Counted from the first letter of the stretch, positions 18,101 through 26,735 are shown. The stretch is 64,000 nt of DNA from VXLM01 sp034421575 (GCA_034421575.1 DAOUKG010000060.1:90803-154802); one strand, 5' to 3'. Notes: generated by a model not told the origin, from the sequence alone. Numbers and translations are program-made.

Positions 18101-18562
18101 TGGGACGCGCTCTTCGAGGTCGTCGATGAAGGCGAAGAAGGTGCGGTCCTTGCCGAGCCTGGCTTCATCCTCTGCGCCGGGACTCCCCATGTAGAACGTG
18201 GGAGTGCGGGCCGCGTGGACGGTGTCATGGACCATCCATGAGACGTGTCGGGCCACCAGCGGCTCGATGACTGTGCTGACTTTCCCGTATTCCTCGTTGT
18301 TGGTGGGGCCTCTGCTGGCACGGACGGTGATGTTGAGCTGCTCCGTCGTTCGTCGTTCGAGGGAGTTCTTGAGGGCAAGCTCGCGGAGCGCCTCGAAGTA
18401 GATGACTGTGCCGGAAAGTATGGAGGACGCAAGCACGACGCCGATGACCACGTAGGAGAGAAGTCGCCAGTGCGCCAGGGCCCGCTTGACGACGAGCTGC
18501 CACGTCGCGATGACCCCGTAGGTGATCGCGTTCAGCCTCTCATTTATCTTCTGCATGTTCAT
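15146..18562 (-). CDS. Large FtsX/MacB-type permease, 1138 residues
   Basis: An integral membrane protein with two FtsX-like permease modules. An N-terminal membrane segment (about residues 30-57) leads into a large extracytoplasmic region. A block of about six membrane segments follows (about 330-600), then a second large soluble region (about 620-1000) and three or four C-terminal segments (LLFIAFSAVLLLSCLGFLVHA, the region before LGTWMGSRLGA, and VTYAVMLVIFAFITLALIIL). This is the layout of MacB/LolCE-related exporters or mechanotransmitters, which need a LolD/MacB-like ATPase; none is encoded nearby. It starts 12 bases after the propeller gene and is probably co-transcribed with it. Substrate unknown. 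Confidence 0.8.
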   Translation of the reverse strand: MNMQKINERLNAITYGVIATWQLVVKRALAHWRLLSYVVIGVVLASSILSGTVIYFEALRELALKNSLERRTTEQLNITVRASRGPTNNEEYGKVSTVIEPLVARHVSWMVHDTVHAARTPTFYMGSPGAEDEARLGKDRTFFAFIDDLEERVPLAQGGSPSLSPPVGAGQPLELQALVPFDAMEALGAQVGDRFAAVPAFDSDIPYVNVTISGAFDLQQANDGELVHFVEEGLQTKTMATDLRLMPFFISRQSFLESLGVSIGGMSAGYYWYLKTDPDLVNADNAQLTVANLRVMANRAVANLQTVSQTTSLDDALIEYDQRLFFTRLPMFIVLILIAFVILYYVATMSSLLVENQRSEVAQFRSRGSDTSQILTVFILEGATIAILAAIVAPIIAAVTISLLGLTPAFFGLTGGGLLSVEISPSAYALSALGGVLGFVALLLPAIQASRFGVTQQRQQSSRPAALPVFQRYYLDVLLLLIAIFLFRQLTEQGSVVARDVFGAAVADELLLAVPGLVLVASAMVLLRLFPLAMNIISKLFARVLPVAAAMTVWQMSRQPTHYSRLSLLLILTAGLGIFASSFGTTLQRSFEERILHISGSDVRVVGVNRTSTSDDIAITTGGRFTEETAYEEISGVDAASSVLRHAGRDLTRQQGGSFELFALNSANFDNVAWFRGDFSDEPIGELLRRIQPDESAVTSGGIELPPDAASIGARIKSDRMRPTLHVVARLTNAIDQRADYRLGFVTSSDWLSLDVPLAVEGREDFLANGPIKLDALYVEQSNLNIGLKPGTVLFDDVHATTRDGRQILLDGFDTIDAWSLLKTTENSISDELKPSAEVFDNVPGAAVFTWAKGEPLTPRGIFVGDEPPPIRVLASQAFLARENHSVGDEFEVSVDRARIPVSVVGSIELFPTVTSDLKPYLIADISALNAFATSGVSDQPFLPEELWIASSTTGDERERLLEDVKAIEGFGSVTVLDREERFRAKDASVDPLVDAGWRALLFIAFSAVLLLSCLGFLVHAYSSFRSRQVQFALMRTSGLSGGQLMMLMWLEQTVIIAVGLALGTWMGSRLGATIMPFLGHDDFGGKVVPPFVMVIDWSALFVTYAVMLVIFAFITLALIILIRRISLARILRVGELG

Positions 18563-18573
18563 AGGGCGGTTGG

Positions 18574-18579
18574 ATTATA
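18574..18579 (-). promoter_or_regulatory. Possible extended -10 before the second FtsX gene
   Basis: On the minus strand TGCTATAAT, an extended -10, overlaps the stop codon of the propeller gene and ends 11 bases before the permease ATG. No -35 is clear. If used, it gives a nearly leaderless transcript. Low confidence. Confidence 0.3.
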
Positions 18580-19603
18580 GCAGTCCACTTGCGTGCGACC
18601 GGATGGCGTAGACGTGGCCGTCGGTCGATCCTATGTATACGATTCCGTTTGCCACTGCGGGCGACGATGAAACGCTGCCGCCGGTCTCATATTGCCAGAG
18701 TATTTTTCCGCTTGAAGCGGACGCGGCGTAGACATGGCTGTCGAACGAACCGAAGTAGACAACGCCGTTGACGACACGCGGCGATGACTCAACCTTGTCA
18801 CCGGTGGCGACGCGCCAGCGAAGGACACCTTCCACCGCGTCGAGAGCGTACAGGCGCCCATCCCTCGATCCGACGTAGACGGTCTTCTCGGCAATTGCGG
18901 GAGAGGAGACGACCCAGCCCCCTGTGCGATAGCGCCATCGCTCCCGCCCGGTTTGAGCGTCCACGGCGTAAACGTGGTCGTCCCACGCACCGAAGTAGAC
19001 AACGCCGTTCGCAATGGCAGGTGAGGAAAATACAACGCCGTCCGCCTTGAATCGCCATTTGATCTTGCCGCTAGAGGCTTCGAGCGAATACAAGTGGCCG
19101 TCGTTGGAGCCGACATAAACGGCGTCTTCCTCAAGCCTCGGGGACGACATGATCCAGTCCTCGGTTGCGGTCCGCCAGACGATTTCACCGGTGTCGGCGT
19201 CCAGCGCGTAGACGTGGCGATCGGTTGATCCCACGTATAGCATGCCGTCGGTCAATGCCGGGGAGGAGAAGACGCCTTCACCCAATCTGCTACGCCATAG
19301 GACTTCACCGGATGGAGCGGAGAGTGCATGGACATGGCCGTCCCATGAGCCGACATAGAGAACTCCATCGACCACGCGAGGGGAAGAGTAGACCTTGTCG
19401 CGCGTGTTGAACGACCAGCGCAACTCGCCAGTCTCGGCATCGAGCGCGAGAACGTTGCCGTCCTCCGAGCCTGCGAATACGAGATCGTGGGCCACGGCAG
19501 GACTGGAGGAAACTACGTCGTCTGTCCGGTATTTCCAGACGAGATCAACGCTCTGCATTGATTGTGCAGCCACCAGTTCTGTTTCCTCAGATATCAGGGT
19601 CAT
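18575..19603 (-). CDS. PQQ-like beta-propeller repeat protein
   Basis: A 342-residue protein made almost entirely of eight propeller repeats of about 40 residues, each with a core like SSPAVANGVVYFGSxDGHVYALDA followed by a conserved Trp. This matches PQQ-like (BamB/YncE-type) propellers and would close as an eight-bladed ring. No signal peptide or membrane segment is seen with the start at ATG 19603 (AGGA 8 bases upstream), nor in the 22 extra codons of open frame. It lies between two giant FtsX permeases in one operon. Enzymatic use of PQQ is unlikely because dehydrogenase motifs are missing; a scaffold or sensor role is more plausible. Confidence 0.85.
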   Translation of the reverse strand: MTLISEETELVAAQSMQSVDLVWKYRTDDVVSSSPAVAHDLVFAGSEDGNVLALDAETGELRWSFNTRDKVYSSPRVVDGVLYVGSWDGHVHALSAPSGEVLWRSRLGEGVFSSPALTDGMLYVGSTDRHVYALDADTGEIVWRTATEDWIMSSPRLEEDAVYVGSNDGHLYSLEASSGKIKWRFKADGVVFSSPAIANGVVYFGAWDDHVYAVDAQTGRERWRYRTGGWVVSSPAIAEKTVYVGSRDGRLYALDAVEGVLRWRVATGDKVESSPRVVNGVVYFGSFDSHVYAASASSGKILWQYETGGSVSSSPAVANGIVYIGSTDGHVYAIRSHASGLL

Positions 19604-19643
19604 TTGAGCATTCCTACTGCTGTTGTTGAACGCACATTTGGCG

Positions 19644-22600
19644 CTACTCTCCAAAGCGGGATATGGCACGAAGGTCCAGCTGGCCCACGCCCCTGTTGAG
19701 GAGGACCAGAGCGCCGATGAACAGGAGTCCCAGTGCGACGTAGGTCGCGCCCATGATCGGCCAGTCAGTCGTGAGGATGAATGGTGGAGTAACGGGAAGT
19801 CCGGTCTCCGTGATGGCGAGCGGCGCCACGGTGAGACGGCTCATCTGGAATCCAGCCCAGGTACCGAGCCCGATGCCGATGGCGGCGATGGCCAGATGCT
19901 CGAAGACGAGGAGCCTCAGCAGCTGCCCTCTCGTGAAACCGAGAGTCCGCAGGGAGCCGATCTCGCTCGCGCTCAACTTGGCGAAGAGCAGGAGATACGT
20001 GATATAGCCGACGGCGGCGGCGAATACCGCGATGGTGGGCGAGAGGATTGTCATGGGCCTCCATCCTGCCGCCACGAACGGATTCAATTGGAGGCCTTCG
20101 AGCCTTCCCTGTCCGTCGCGGACGGAACCTCCCTGGGGACCGAGAATCTCGACCATGGCCTCGCCGACTCGCTCGTGCGAGCCCGGTTTGAGATCGTAGT
20201 AGAGGTCCAGCGCCCGTATCCGGTGGTGATTGAGGAGGACGTTGGAGCGCTCAACAAGGCTGTTCAGGTCGGTGAGGATGAGTCCCCCCTGTCTTGGATC
20301 GTGCGTCGGGAAGAAATCAACGACCTCGATGACTCTCATGCGCAGCCACCGGATGCCCACCTGGGAGATAAAGGTGCTGCCGACCTGCCTGTCGGCGCGA
20401 ACGAGGGAGGAGTCTATGACGACGGGGAGAGGACCCGGTGATTCCGTCGGATAGAAGCCCCGCAGGCCCTCGGTGGTCTGGCCGCTGAAGGTGTAGGCGA
20501 TGGCCTTCGACCCGCTCCTCACTTCGGTCGTGGTGGATTCAACGATCTCGGTTGAAGCCGCGGACGTGAGTATCGCCTCCCACTTGATATCTTCGCTCTC
20601 GAAGTCGTCGATGACCACCTCCCGGTTCTCGAAACCGACCGTCGCGATGATGTCGTCGATATAGAGCGTGCCCGGCGTTACCGGAGCGCTGGTCAGCCCC
20701 GCCTCCGGCGCGCCTCCCGGCTCGAACATGTGGACCGAAACGAGCGAGAAAGGAGGCTTTACGTGGTCGGGGATATTTCCGATCAAGAACTGCCAGTCGT
20801 CGGTACGCAGCGAGTTCAGGATAATCGTCTGCAGTTCCCCCCTTTCATTTTCGACCTGGACATACAGGTCGAGGCCGGGAATGAAGGGGTCGGGCTTCAC
20901 CCACATGCCGATGCCGTTCGTTTCGGCAGGGAGCGGTATTCTGGCAGTGGGTTCGTTTGGATTCAGCCGGTCCATGAGCTCGGGCAGGGTGCTATCGGAG
21001 AAGTCGTCGCGGAACCAGGCGACGTTGGCGAACCCGGATGTGTCCACGGCGAGGACTTCGGAGGCAGAGCCGGCCGCCTGACCGCCCGCTCTGAGACCGA
21101 GCACCACGTGTTCGACGTCTTCGAGTTCCTGGGACTTGCTCAGCACTTCGTTTATTCCTCCCTTTGCCAGGAGGGTCGCGGTGACCCGCAAGTCCGCTCC
21201 CTCCTCGAAGAGGACTCGCTCGATCTGGCTGCGCTCAAGGGTCCCGCCGACGGTGGTCGCAAGGACGCCGAGGCCCGTTGCCAGTACGAGCAGGAGGATG
21301 AGCCACGTGTACTGGAGGGGGTTGCGCGACATGTGCAGCAGGCCAATCTCCAGCCAGACGGGTGTGACACGGTTGAGTCCGATGAAGACCATGAACAGCA
21401 GTTGAGCGGGCACGACTGCCACGAGTCCCCAAGTCGGGATCGTGAGGAGGTCGCCGGAGACGGGAGGGCGCAACGCCAGGAACCCGGCGACAAGCGCGGC
21501 CTGAATGACGAGGCCGATGTAGCGATGTCTCCGGTCGCGCCAGCGGCGTTTCGTGAGCCAATACGTGAGGAGTAAGGCGACGGCTGTGATACCGGGCAGG
21601 AGCCAGACGGTTGTCTCGGCTTCACGTTCCCGCCAGTACACCCCTACGACCGACGCGATCACCGACGCCCACACCAGCAGATCGACGATGCGGTCGGACT
21701 CGCCGCTGATGTATCGGACGATCATGGGGAAGAACCGCATGAACACGAGCGTCACGACGATCAGGAAGAGAACGGGGGCGACGAGGAGCACCTCGTTCAC
21801 CTCCGTTTCCTCGAAGAAGCCGCTGTACACGAACTGTCCGCGCTTCTGGAGTTCCCAGTAGATGAGGCCGCCGAATATGAGCAGTCCGAGGTCGAGGTTG
21901 TATCGCTGGAGGAAGGGGAGTCCGAGTGGGCGGGAAGTCTGGAGCCGGCGAATGAGCACGCCGCCCTGGGCGCTGAGCACGTTTGGCACGACGAATATCG
22001 CAAGGCAGAGCAGACCGACGCCTAGAGAGATGATGAAGGGTGTCGCAGCCAGCCGTATCGGCATGAGGTTGCCGCTGTTCATCTCCTCGAAGAACGGGAG
22101 CACACCGGAAAAGGCGACCATGCCGTAGGCGAGAAACGGGGTCACGACGACTGCGATCGCCACCATCACCAGCCCCTCGGTCGTGTAGATGCGGGTGAGC
22201 TGCGGCAGGGTCGCGCCCAGTGTCTTCAGGAGCGACGAGTCGTTCTGCCGGCTCTGGGTAAGATAGGAAACGAGGATGCCGAGGAAGAACAGCACGGTGA
22301 GCAGGATCACCGTCAGCAAGAGAAGCATCGGTATCTTGGCGTAGAAGTTCCGCAGTTGACCTGCCTCGGTGAGGTTCTCGACGAACTCGGTAGTTGCCTG
22401 AGTATCGGGAAGCTCAGCGGTCACGGCATCCGAGAAAGCCCTGAACCGTTCACGCGCCTCGGCTGCCGACCAGTTCTTCAGCTTCTCAGGGTCGATCTTG
22501 ATCGCCCACTGCGGGTTGACTACAGCGCCGGGGTAGGTCTCCAGGAAGACCTGGGTAAGGACTTCAGGCGGCACGATCATGGGAATCGAGGAGAGCGAGT

Positions 22601-23900
22601 TGTCCGCTACAAACAGGAATGGAGTGTCCCGACGTTGAGGGTCGAGACTCAACAGCGCGCCCGTGGAGCGCCAGTACGGGGAGTCCTTGTCATCCTCTTC
22701 GTAGAAGCCGACGAATCGAGCAGTGATGATCTCGCGCTGGCCCAGTTCAGGTGAGAAGTGGAACTCGTCCCCTATTTGGGCCTCCGTGCGTGACGATACG
22801 CCCTTGTGGGCTATCACGTCGATTATTGGCCCGCGAGGGCCTTGGGTAATTGTCGTCCCGGCCATTCCGCCTTGATCGAAAACTATATTGTCCTCGACGT
22901 CCGAGAGCGAGACGAAGAAGCCCAGCCTGGAGACGATGCCCTGTCCGGTGCTGAGGGGGAGGGGATCAAGGGGAGTATCTACCAGCATCGGCGCGCCCTT
23001 GACGTAGGTCTCCTGGCCGATGAATGTGGTCTCCTCGATCAGGTCCTGGAGGGCGAAACGCATAGCGGTCTCGTCCGCGAACAGGACCAAAGGAGCCTCT
23101 CCCGGCTCCTGAATCGTCAGGAATGGCGCGGGGCTTTCGATTACACCGGGGCTGAGTGCCTGCCCGTCGGCGCCCCAAACGCGGTCTTCTGGATTCAGCG
23201 GGGTGAAGATCCCCACGATCTGCGCCGTGACGCTGGGAAGCCCCGTGGGCAGCGGGGCGGGAGTCGAGTCGAGCAACTCGGAGAGCTCGTCTCCAATCGC
23301 CTCTTCGGCGGCGGTCGATGTGGCTCTCTGGCTGAGGAGTTCGGACGAGAGAATGACGCCGTGGTCAATTTCGAGCTGGAAGCGCTCCGCCGTTTCCGCT
23401 GATACGACGGCTTCGATCAGCGGGCCGAACTGGGTGCTGTCGATGGCGCCGGACGGCATCCGACCCTGGGTGAAATTGACGTACTCGGATAGGTTCGAAA
23501 TGTGCTGCAGGTATCCCCGTGACACGTAGATACCCTCGCCGGTGCCCTCTGCCAGGGGACGCTCCGGCGTTCCGACGATGCCGATCCTGCTCTTTATGAA
23601 CCGCTGATGGCCGTCGTACACCTCCGCGATGTGCTCTTGCACGGCGTCGGTGATGACCTTTTCGGCGGCATTGATCGATCTCTCGGTGGCCACGATCTCG
23701 GCGCCAAAGATGTCGATCTTCGGCTCGTCGATGCGGTCGAGAGCGGCGTTAAACGAAAGCTGGTCGAGGGACTCGAGATAGATGGGCGTGCCCGAGCCAA
23801 TCGTCGTGGCAATGACGATGCCTATGAACACCGTCAGCAGAAGCTTCCAGTCGTCGGCGATGCGCCGGACGATAACCCTTGTTAGTGAGAGTCTATTCAT
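19644..23900 (-). CDS. Very large FtsX-type permease, 1418 residues
   Basis: First gene of the three-gene operon. It resembles the 1138-residue protein downstream but is longer. The N-terminal segment LLLTVFIGIVIATTIGSGTPIYL leads to a soluble domain of about 480 residues. A membrane block follows (about 500-860, including MLLLLTVILLTVLFFLGILVSYL), then a second soluble domain, then C-terminal FtsX segments around TIAVFAAAVGYITYLLLFA and YVALGLLFIGALVLL. The segment ASEIGSLRTLGFTRGQLLRLL is the FtsX cytoplasmic loop that normally contacts an ATPase. No ATPase gene is near. Likely an exporter or a regulator of cell-envelope enzymes. Confidence 0.8.
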   Translation of the reverse strand: MNRLSLTRVIVRRIADDWKLLLTVFIGIVIATTIGSGTPIYLESLDQLSFNAALDRIDEPKIDIFGAEIVATERSINAAEKVITDAVQEHIAEVYDGHQRFIKSRIGIVGTPERPLAEGTGEGIYVSRGYLQHISNLSEYVNFTQGRMPSGAIDSTQFGPLIEAVVSAETAERFQLEIDHGVILSSELLSQRATSTAAEEAIGDELSELLDSTPAPLPTGLPSVTAQIVGIFTPLNPEDRVWGADGQALSPGVIESPAPFLTIQEPGEAPLVLFADETAMRFALQDLIEETTFIGQETYVKGAPMLVDTPLDPLPLSTGQGIVSRLGFFVSLSDVEDNIVFDQGGMAGTTITQGPRGPIIDVIAHKGVSSRTEAQIGDEFHFSPELGQREIITARFVGFYEEDDKDSPYWRSTGALLSLDPQRRDTPFLFVADNSLSSIPMIVPPEVLTQVFLETYPGAVVNPQWAIKIDPEKLKNWSAAEARERFRAFSDAVTAELPDTQATTEFVENLTEAGQLRNFYAKIPMLLLLTVILLTVLFFLGILVSYLTQSRQNDSSLLKTLGATLPQLTRIYTTEGLVMVAIAVVVTPFLAYGMVAFSGVLPFFEEMNSGNLMPIRLAATPFIISLGVGLLCLAIFVVPNVLSAQGGVLIRRLQTSRPLGLPFLQRYNLDLGLLIFGGLIYWELQKRGQFVYSGFFEETEVNEVLLVAPVLFLIVVTLVFMRFFPMIVRYISGESDRIVDLLVWASVIASVVGVYWREREAETTVWLLPGITAVALLLTYWLTKRRWRDRRHRYIGLVIQAALVAGFLALRPPVSGDLLTIPTWGLVAVVPAQLLFMVFIGLNRVTPVWLEIGLLHMSRNPLQYTWLILLLVLATGLGVLATTVGGTLERSQIERVLFEEGADLRVTATLLAKGGINEVLSKSQELEDVEHVVLGLRAGGQAAGSASEVLAVDTSGFANVAWFRDDFSDSTLPELMDRLNPNEPTARIPLPAETNGIGMWVKPDPFIPGLDLYVQVENERGELQTIILNSLRTDDWQFLIGNIPDHVKPPFSLVSVHMFEPGGAPEAGLTSAPVTPGTLYIDDIIATVGFENREVVIDDFESEDIKWEAILTSAASTEIVESTTTEVRSGSKAIAYTFSGQTTEGLRGFYPTESPGPLPVVIDSSLVRADRQVGSTFISQVGIRWLRMRVIEVVDFFPTHDPRQGGLILTDLNSLVERSNVLLNHHRIRALDLYYDLKPGSHERVGEAMVEILGPQGGSVRDGQGRLEGLQLNPFVAAGWRPMTILSPTIAVFAAAVGYITYLLLFAKLSASEIGSLRTLGFTRGQLLRLLVFEHLAIAAIGIGLGTWAGFQMSRLTVAPLAITETGLPVTPPFILTTDWPIMGATYVALGLLFIGALVLLNRGVGQLDLRAISRFGE

Positions 23901-24315
23901 GTTGCGGGAACATGGAGGAGATCGTCGGGTGCTTGGCGAGACCCTTTTTCGATTGCATTGGACCGTGATGCTGGAATTAGTCCCCAGTTGCTTTAACGTC
24001 TTTCGCGCCGAGGTGTTAGCCGTCTTTCGCGAAGACGCAGGATCGAACCAAGTGGGAAATCTAATGATAGTACCGTCAGCTTAGTCTATCAACCTATGAG
24101 GCGCGAGCAAGCAGGGCAATCGCATTTCACACAGGGTCGGGCGTTGAGGGGTCTCCCAACCCACCCCTCTGGACTCCGGCCCCGTATCGGGGTACGGGGC
24201 AAGCTCTTCGCCGGAGTGACGGTGGGCTGTGTGTTGTGCGGTCTTATGAAGTCTGAACACTTACGGAACCTTCGATTCTGTTGACGCGTCGTCCGCTTCG
24301 GACTATGCTCGGTGT
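23901..24315. other. 415-bp divergent intergenic region
   Basis: Lies between the FtsX operon (-) and the YgfZ-like gene (+). It carries an inverted GCCCCGTATCGGGG-type sequence near 24179-24203 and a TCTGAACACTTAC motif (24252-24264) also found at 14724-14737, in reverse near 43678-43690, and in altered form near 43777. The YgfZ promoter lies at its right edge. No gene seen. Confidence 0.5.
24281..24309 (+). promoter_or_regulatory. Promoter giving a leaderless YgfZ-like transcript
   Basis: TTGACG (24281-24286), 17-base spacer, TATGCT (24304-24309). Transcription would start at about 24316, the A of the ATG start codon, so no ribosome-binding site would be present. Confidence 0.6.
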
Positions 24316-25323
24316 ATGGGACCTGTAGCGCATAGCCACATCGACCTTGTTGAAAACGCCTCCTCGGCACCTGCAGAGGAGTACCGAGCCCTGAGTTCCG
24401 GCGCAGGGCTGATTGATCGTACCGGCGTTGGCCGGTTGATAATCAGGGGCGAAGACGCGCTCGACCTCTTGGATCGGCTCTCTACGAACGAGCTTGCAAC
24501 GCTCGGGGTAGGATCGGGCGCGGCCACCGTCTTGACGACGAACAAGGGGCGCATCATCGATCTGCTGCTTGTGCACCGAGGGGAAGACAGCCTCACCGTG
24601 TTCACCTCGCCGGGGAATCAGGCCCGGGTAGCCGAGTGGATCGATTTCTACACGTTCGTGGAGGACGTTGTGGTGGAGGACAGAACGGTTGAGACGGCAA
24701 TGCTGTCACTCAGCGGGCCGGGGTCGGCGTCGCTCCTGGACGATTTGACGGACGGCCAGACCTCGTTGTTGGGGGTCTTGGAGCGGTTGAGTGCGGACAT
24801 CGCTGGGGTGCAGTCCGAGGTGTGCCGCAACGACTTTCTCGGATCGACCTCCTACGACATCGTCGTTGATGCTGCGGACAAGAATAGGCTATCCACCCTG
24901 CTCATCGAAGTGGGAGCCATGGCTGTGGGAGCCACCACGGTCGAGGCCGTTCGTGTGGAACGCGGGATCCCGGGGTTCGGGAACGAGTTGACCGAGGACT
25001 ACAACCCGCATGAGGCCAATCTCGTTCACCACGTGAGCTTCTCTAAGGGGTGCTACATCGGTCAGGAGGTCATCACTCGGCTCCAGACCTACAAGAAGGT
25101 GAGCAAGTACCTCGTGGGTCTGCGATGGGATGGAGAAGGTCCCGTGGAGGGTGCCTTCCTTACGCACGATGGCAAGAGGATGGGCGTCATAACGTCAGCG
25201 GCGCGCGTGCCACATACTGGCGCGAACGTCGGACTCGGCTACGTGCGGAAGGACTTCGTCGACGAAGGGATGATCGTCGCCGACGAGTCCGGCAACGAGG
25301 TGCGGATAAAGGTCCTCGTCTAG
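24316..25323 (+). CDS. ygfZ: YgfZ/GcvT-like folate-binding protein
   Basis: A 335-residue aminomethyltransferase-fold protein with the YgfZ signature KGCYIGQEV (Lys244, Cys246), which separates YgfZ (iron-sulfur cluster assembly/repair, folate-dependent) from true glycine-cleavage GcvT. It keeps the N-terminal block LIDRTGVGRLIIRGEDALDLL (shown in part) of the fold. The true gcvT is at 33000-34091. The ATG coincides with the predicted transcription start. The stop overlaps the stop of the convergent beta-lactamase-fold gene. Confidence 0.85.
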   Translation: MGPVAHSHIDLVENASSAPAEEYRALSSGAGLIDRTGVGRLIIRGEDALDLLDRLSTNELATLGVGSGAATVLTTNKGRIIDLLLVHRGEDSLTVFTSPGNQARVAEWIDFYTFVEDVVVEDRTVETAMLSLSGPGSASLLDDLTDGQTSLLGVLERLSADIAGVQSEVCRNDFLGSTSYDIVVDAADKNRLSTLLIEVGAMAVGATTVEAVRVERGIPGFGNELTEDYNPHEANLVHHVSFSKGCYIGQEVITRLQTYKKVSKYLVGLRWDGEGPVEGAFLTHDGKRMGVITSAARVPHTGANVGLGYVRKDFVDEGMIVADESGNEVRIKVLV

Positions 25324-26189
25324 CCCTCCATCTCGTCGTAGATGAGGCGGGATATCCTGGCGAGCTTGGGATCGAGGTCCGTACCGTCTGTTATCCGCTT
25401 GGCCATGATCGCGACGGCGTATGGCCCGCTCTTCCCCCACACGATTCCCACGTCGCACCGGACGCTGTACACGCCTCCCGTCTTGTGCGCCGAGATGACG
25501 TCCGGCGGAAGGTAGTAGGGGATGATGCTCCTGAGCTTCTGTCGCTTGAGGATGTGGAGCATCCCATCGCGGGACTCGCTGGACAGGAGTTCGCCGTTGT
25601 GGACGACTTCGAGCAGCCTCACCATGTCGGCGGGTGAGGAGACGTCGGACTTTTCCTCGTTCAGCGCATCGCAATCGGGTGGCAGTCCACGGTAGCCCTG
25701 CTCGACTCGATCGGAGACCTCCCAGAAGTCGTCGAGCGACTCGCTGACGGCGAGGCCGGCGAGGCTGAAGAGGAGATCGCGGCAGGACATCGGGAGCTTC
25801 GTCCGTGTGAGGCCGAGGTCGGCCATCGTGCGGTTGATGTTGTCCCTGCCGGCGGTGTGGTACAGGATGTCGGTGGCTAGATTGTCGCTGACGATGATCA
25901 TCAGCATGGCGAGATCGTGGAGCGTCGGAGCGACGCCGTTGTCGAGTTCCCTCAGGACCCCGGAGCCGGGAACACGGAGGGCGTCGGTGAGCTCTACGCG
26001 CTGGGAGAGGTCGAGTGTTCCCGCGTCGACCTGCCGGTAGACCTCTGCAAGGATTGGCACCTTGAACGTGCTGGCGGTGAAGAACGTCTCGTCGGCGTTG
26101 CACTCGATGCTCTGCCCGGTTTCCAGGTGACGCGCGGCAACGCCGACCACTCCCGGGACTTCTGATACGGCCTCTTGCAATGTTGTCAT
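25320..26189 (-). CDS. Serine hydrolase of the class A beta-lactamase fold
   Basis: A 289-residue protein with the three active-site elements of penicillin-recognising enzymes: Ser40-x-x-Lys43 (STFK), Ser101-Asp102-Asn103 (SDN) and Lys236-Thr-Gly (KTG). The sequence SSPADMVRLLEVV is typical of class A enzymes. No clear omega-loop Glu166 equivalent is seen and no signal peptide precedes the catalytic Ser, unlike secreted beta-lactamases. It could be a cytoplasmic amidase/peptidase or esterase of this fold rather than a resistance enzyme. Confidence 0.8.
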   Translation of the reverse strand: MTTLQEAVSEVPGVVGVAARHLETGQSIECNADETFFTASTFKVPILAEVYRQVDAGTLDLSQRVELTDALRVPGSGVLRELDNGVAPTLHDLAMLMIIVSDNLATDILYHTAGRDNINRTMADLGLTRTKLPMSCRDLLFSLAGLAVSESLDDFWEVSDRVEQGYRGLPPDCDALNEEKSDVSSPADMVRLLEVVHNGELLSSESRDGMLHILKRQKLRSIIPYYLPPDVISAHKTGGVYSVRCDVGIVWGKSGPYAVAIMAKRITDGTDLDPKLARISRLIYDEMEG

Positions 26190-26268
26190 GATGTGTACCT
26201 TGTTCTTGACTGCGCCCGATTATACGGGTGTCCGCCGGAGCAAACCAGTGCGGCGGAAGGCGGTCGAA

Positions 26269-26298
26269 TTGCGCGGGAGGCCGCTGTCAATCTATAAT
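26269..26298 (+). promoter_or_regulatory. Promoter of the lipid operon
   Basis: TATAAT (26293-26298) with TTGCGC (26269-26274) 18 bases upstream. The predicted start near 26305 precedes a GGCAGGCGGG ribosome site and TTG 26331. Confidence 0.55.
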
Positions 26299-26330
26299 CT
26301 TCCGACTTGCATCTGGCAGGCGGGTTAACT

Positions 26331-26735
26331 TTGCCTCGTGACTACGCGGGCCTTTCCGCAGGCGACACCATATCCGACCGGACCTTCCCGGTGGGAATTG
26401 ACGGCGTGGAGAAGTACGCCGCCGCGGTCCGGGACGAGTCGGGTATTTTCGACCCTTCGGATGCTCGGCCTACCGTTCCTCCGATGGCCGTGGCGACCTT
26501 CGCGCTGCGTGGCGTCTTGGACGATCTCGGCATACCTGAGGGCACGCTGCACGTGGGACAGGAGATGTCATTTCTCGGGGCGGTGTCGGTGGGCGAGGAG
26601 CTGCATTGCAGGGCGGTAATATCTCAGAACGCGGTGAAGACGGGCTTTCGGCTATTGGCGGTCGGCATGGATGTTCGTGACGGTGATGACAGGCAGGTGA
26701 TGACCGCGAAGAGCACGATACTGGTGCCGGCATGA
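26331..26735 (+). CDS. MaoC/FAS1-type dehydratase N-terminal-like hotdog protein
   Basis: About 134 residues with the half-hotdog pattern of the N-terminal domain of MaoC-type hydratases: DRTFPVGIDGVEKYAAAV, PPMAVATFALRGVL and FLGAVSVGEELHCRAVI. Such halves lack the catalytic Asp/His and pair with a catalytic half, here the next gene, whose ATG overlaps this stop by 4 bases. TTG 26331 is chosen (AGGCGGG upstream); TTG 26307 is possible. In mycobacteria HadA/HadB pairs of this kind dehydrate 3-hydroxyacyl-ACP, which fits the fatty-acid operon. Confidence 0.72.
   Translation: MPRDYAGLSAGDTISDRTFPVGIDGVEKYAAAVRDESGIFDPSDARPTVPPMAVATFALRGVLDDLGIPEGTLHVGQEMSFLGAVSVGEELHCRAVISQNAVKTGFRLLAVGMDVRDGDDRQVMTAKSTILVPA

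Noticed and set aside
19644..23900. Long open frames on the plus strand opposite the FtsX operon (for example 19623-20441 and 20730-21575)
   Set aside because: They mirror the codon periodicity of the minus-strand gene, are rich in Arg/Glu/Asp and show no domain pattern or ribosome site.
24316..25323. Second glycine-cleavage gcvT
   Set aside because: The KGCYIGQE signature marks YgfZ; the real gcvT is in the gcv operon.
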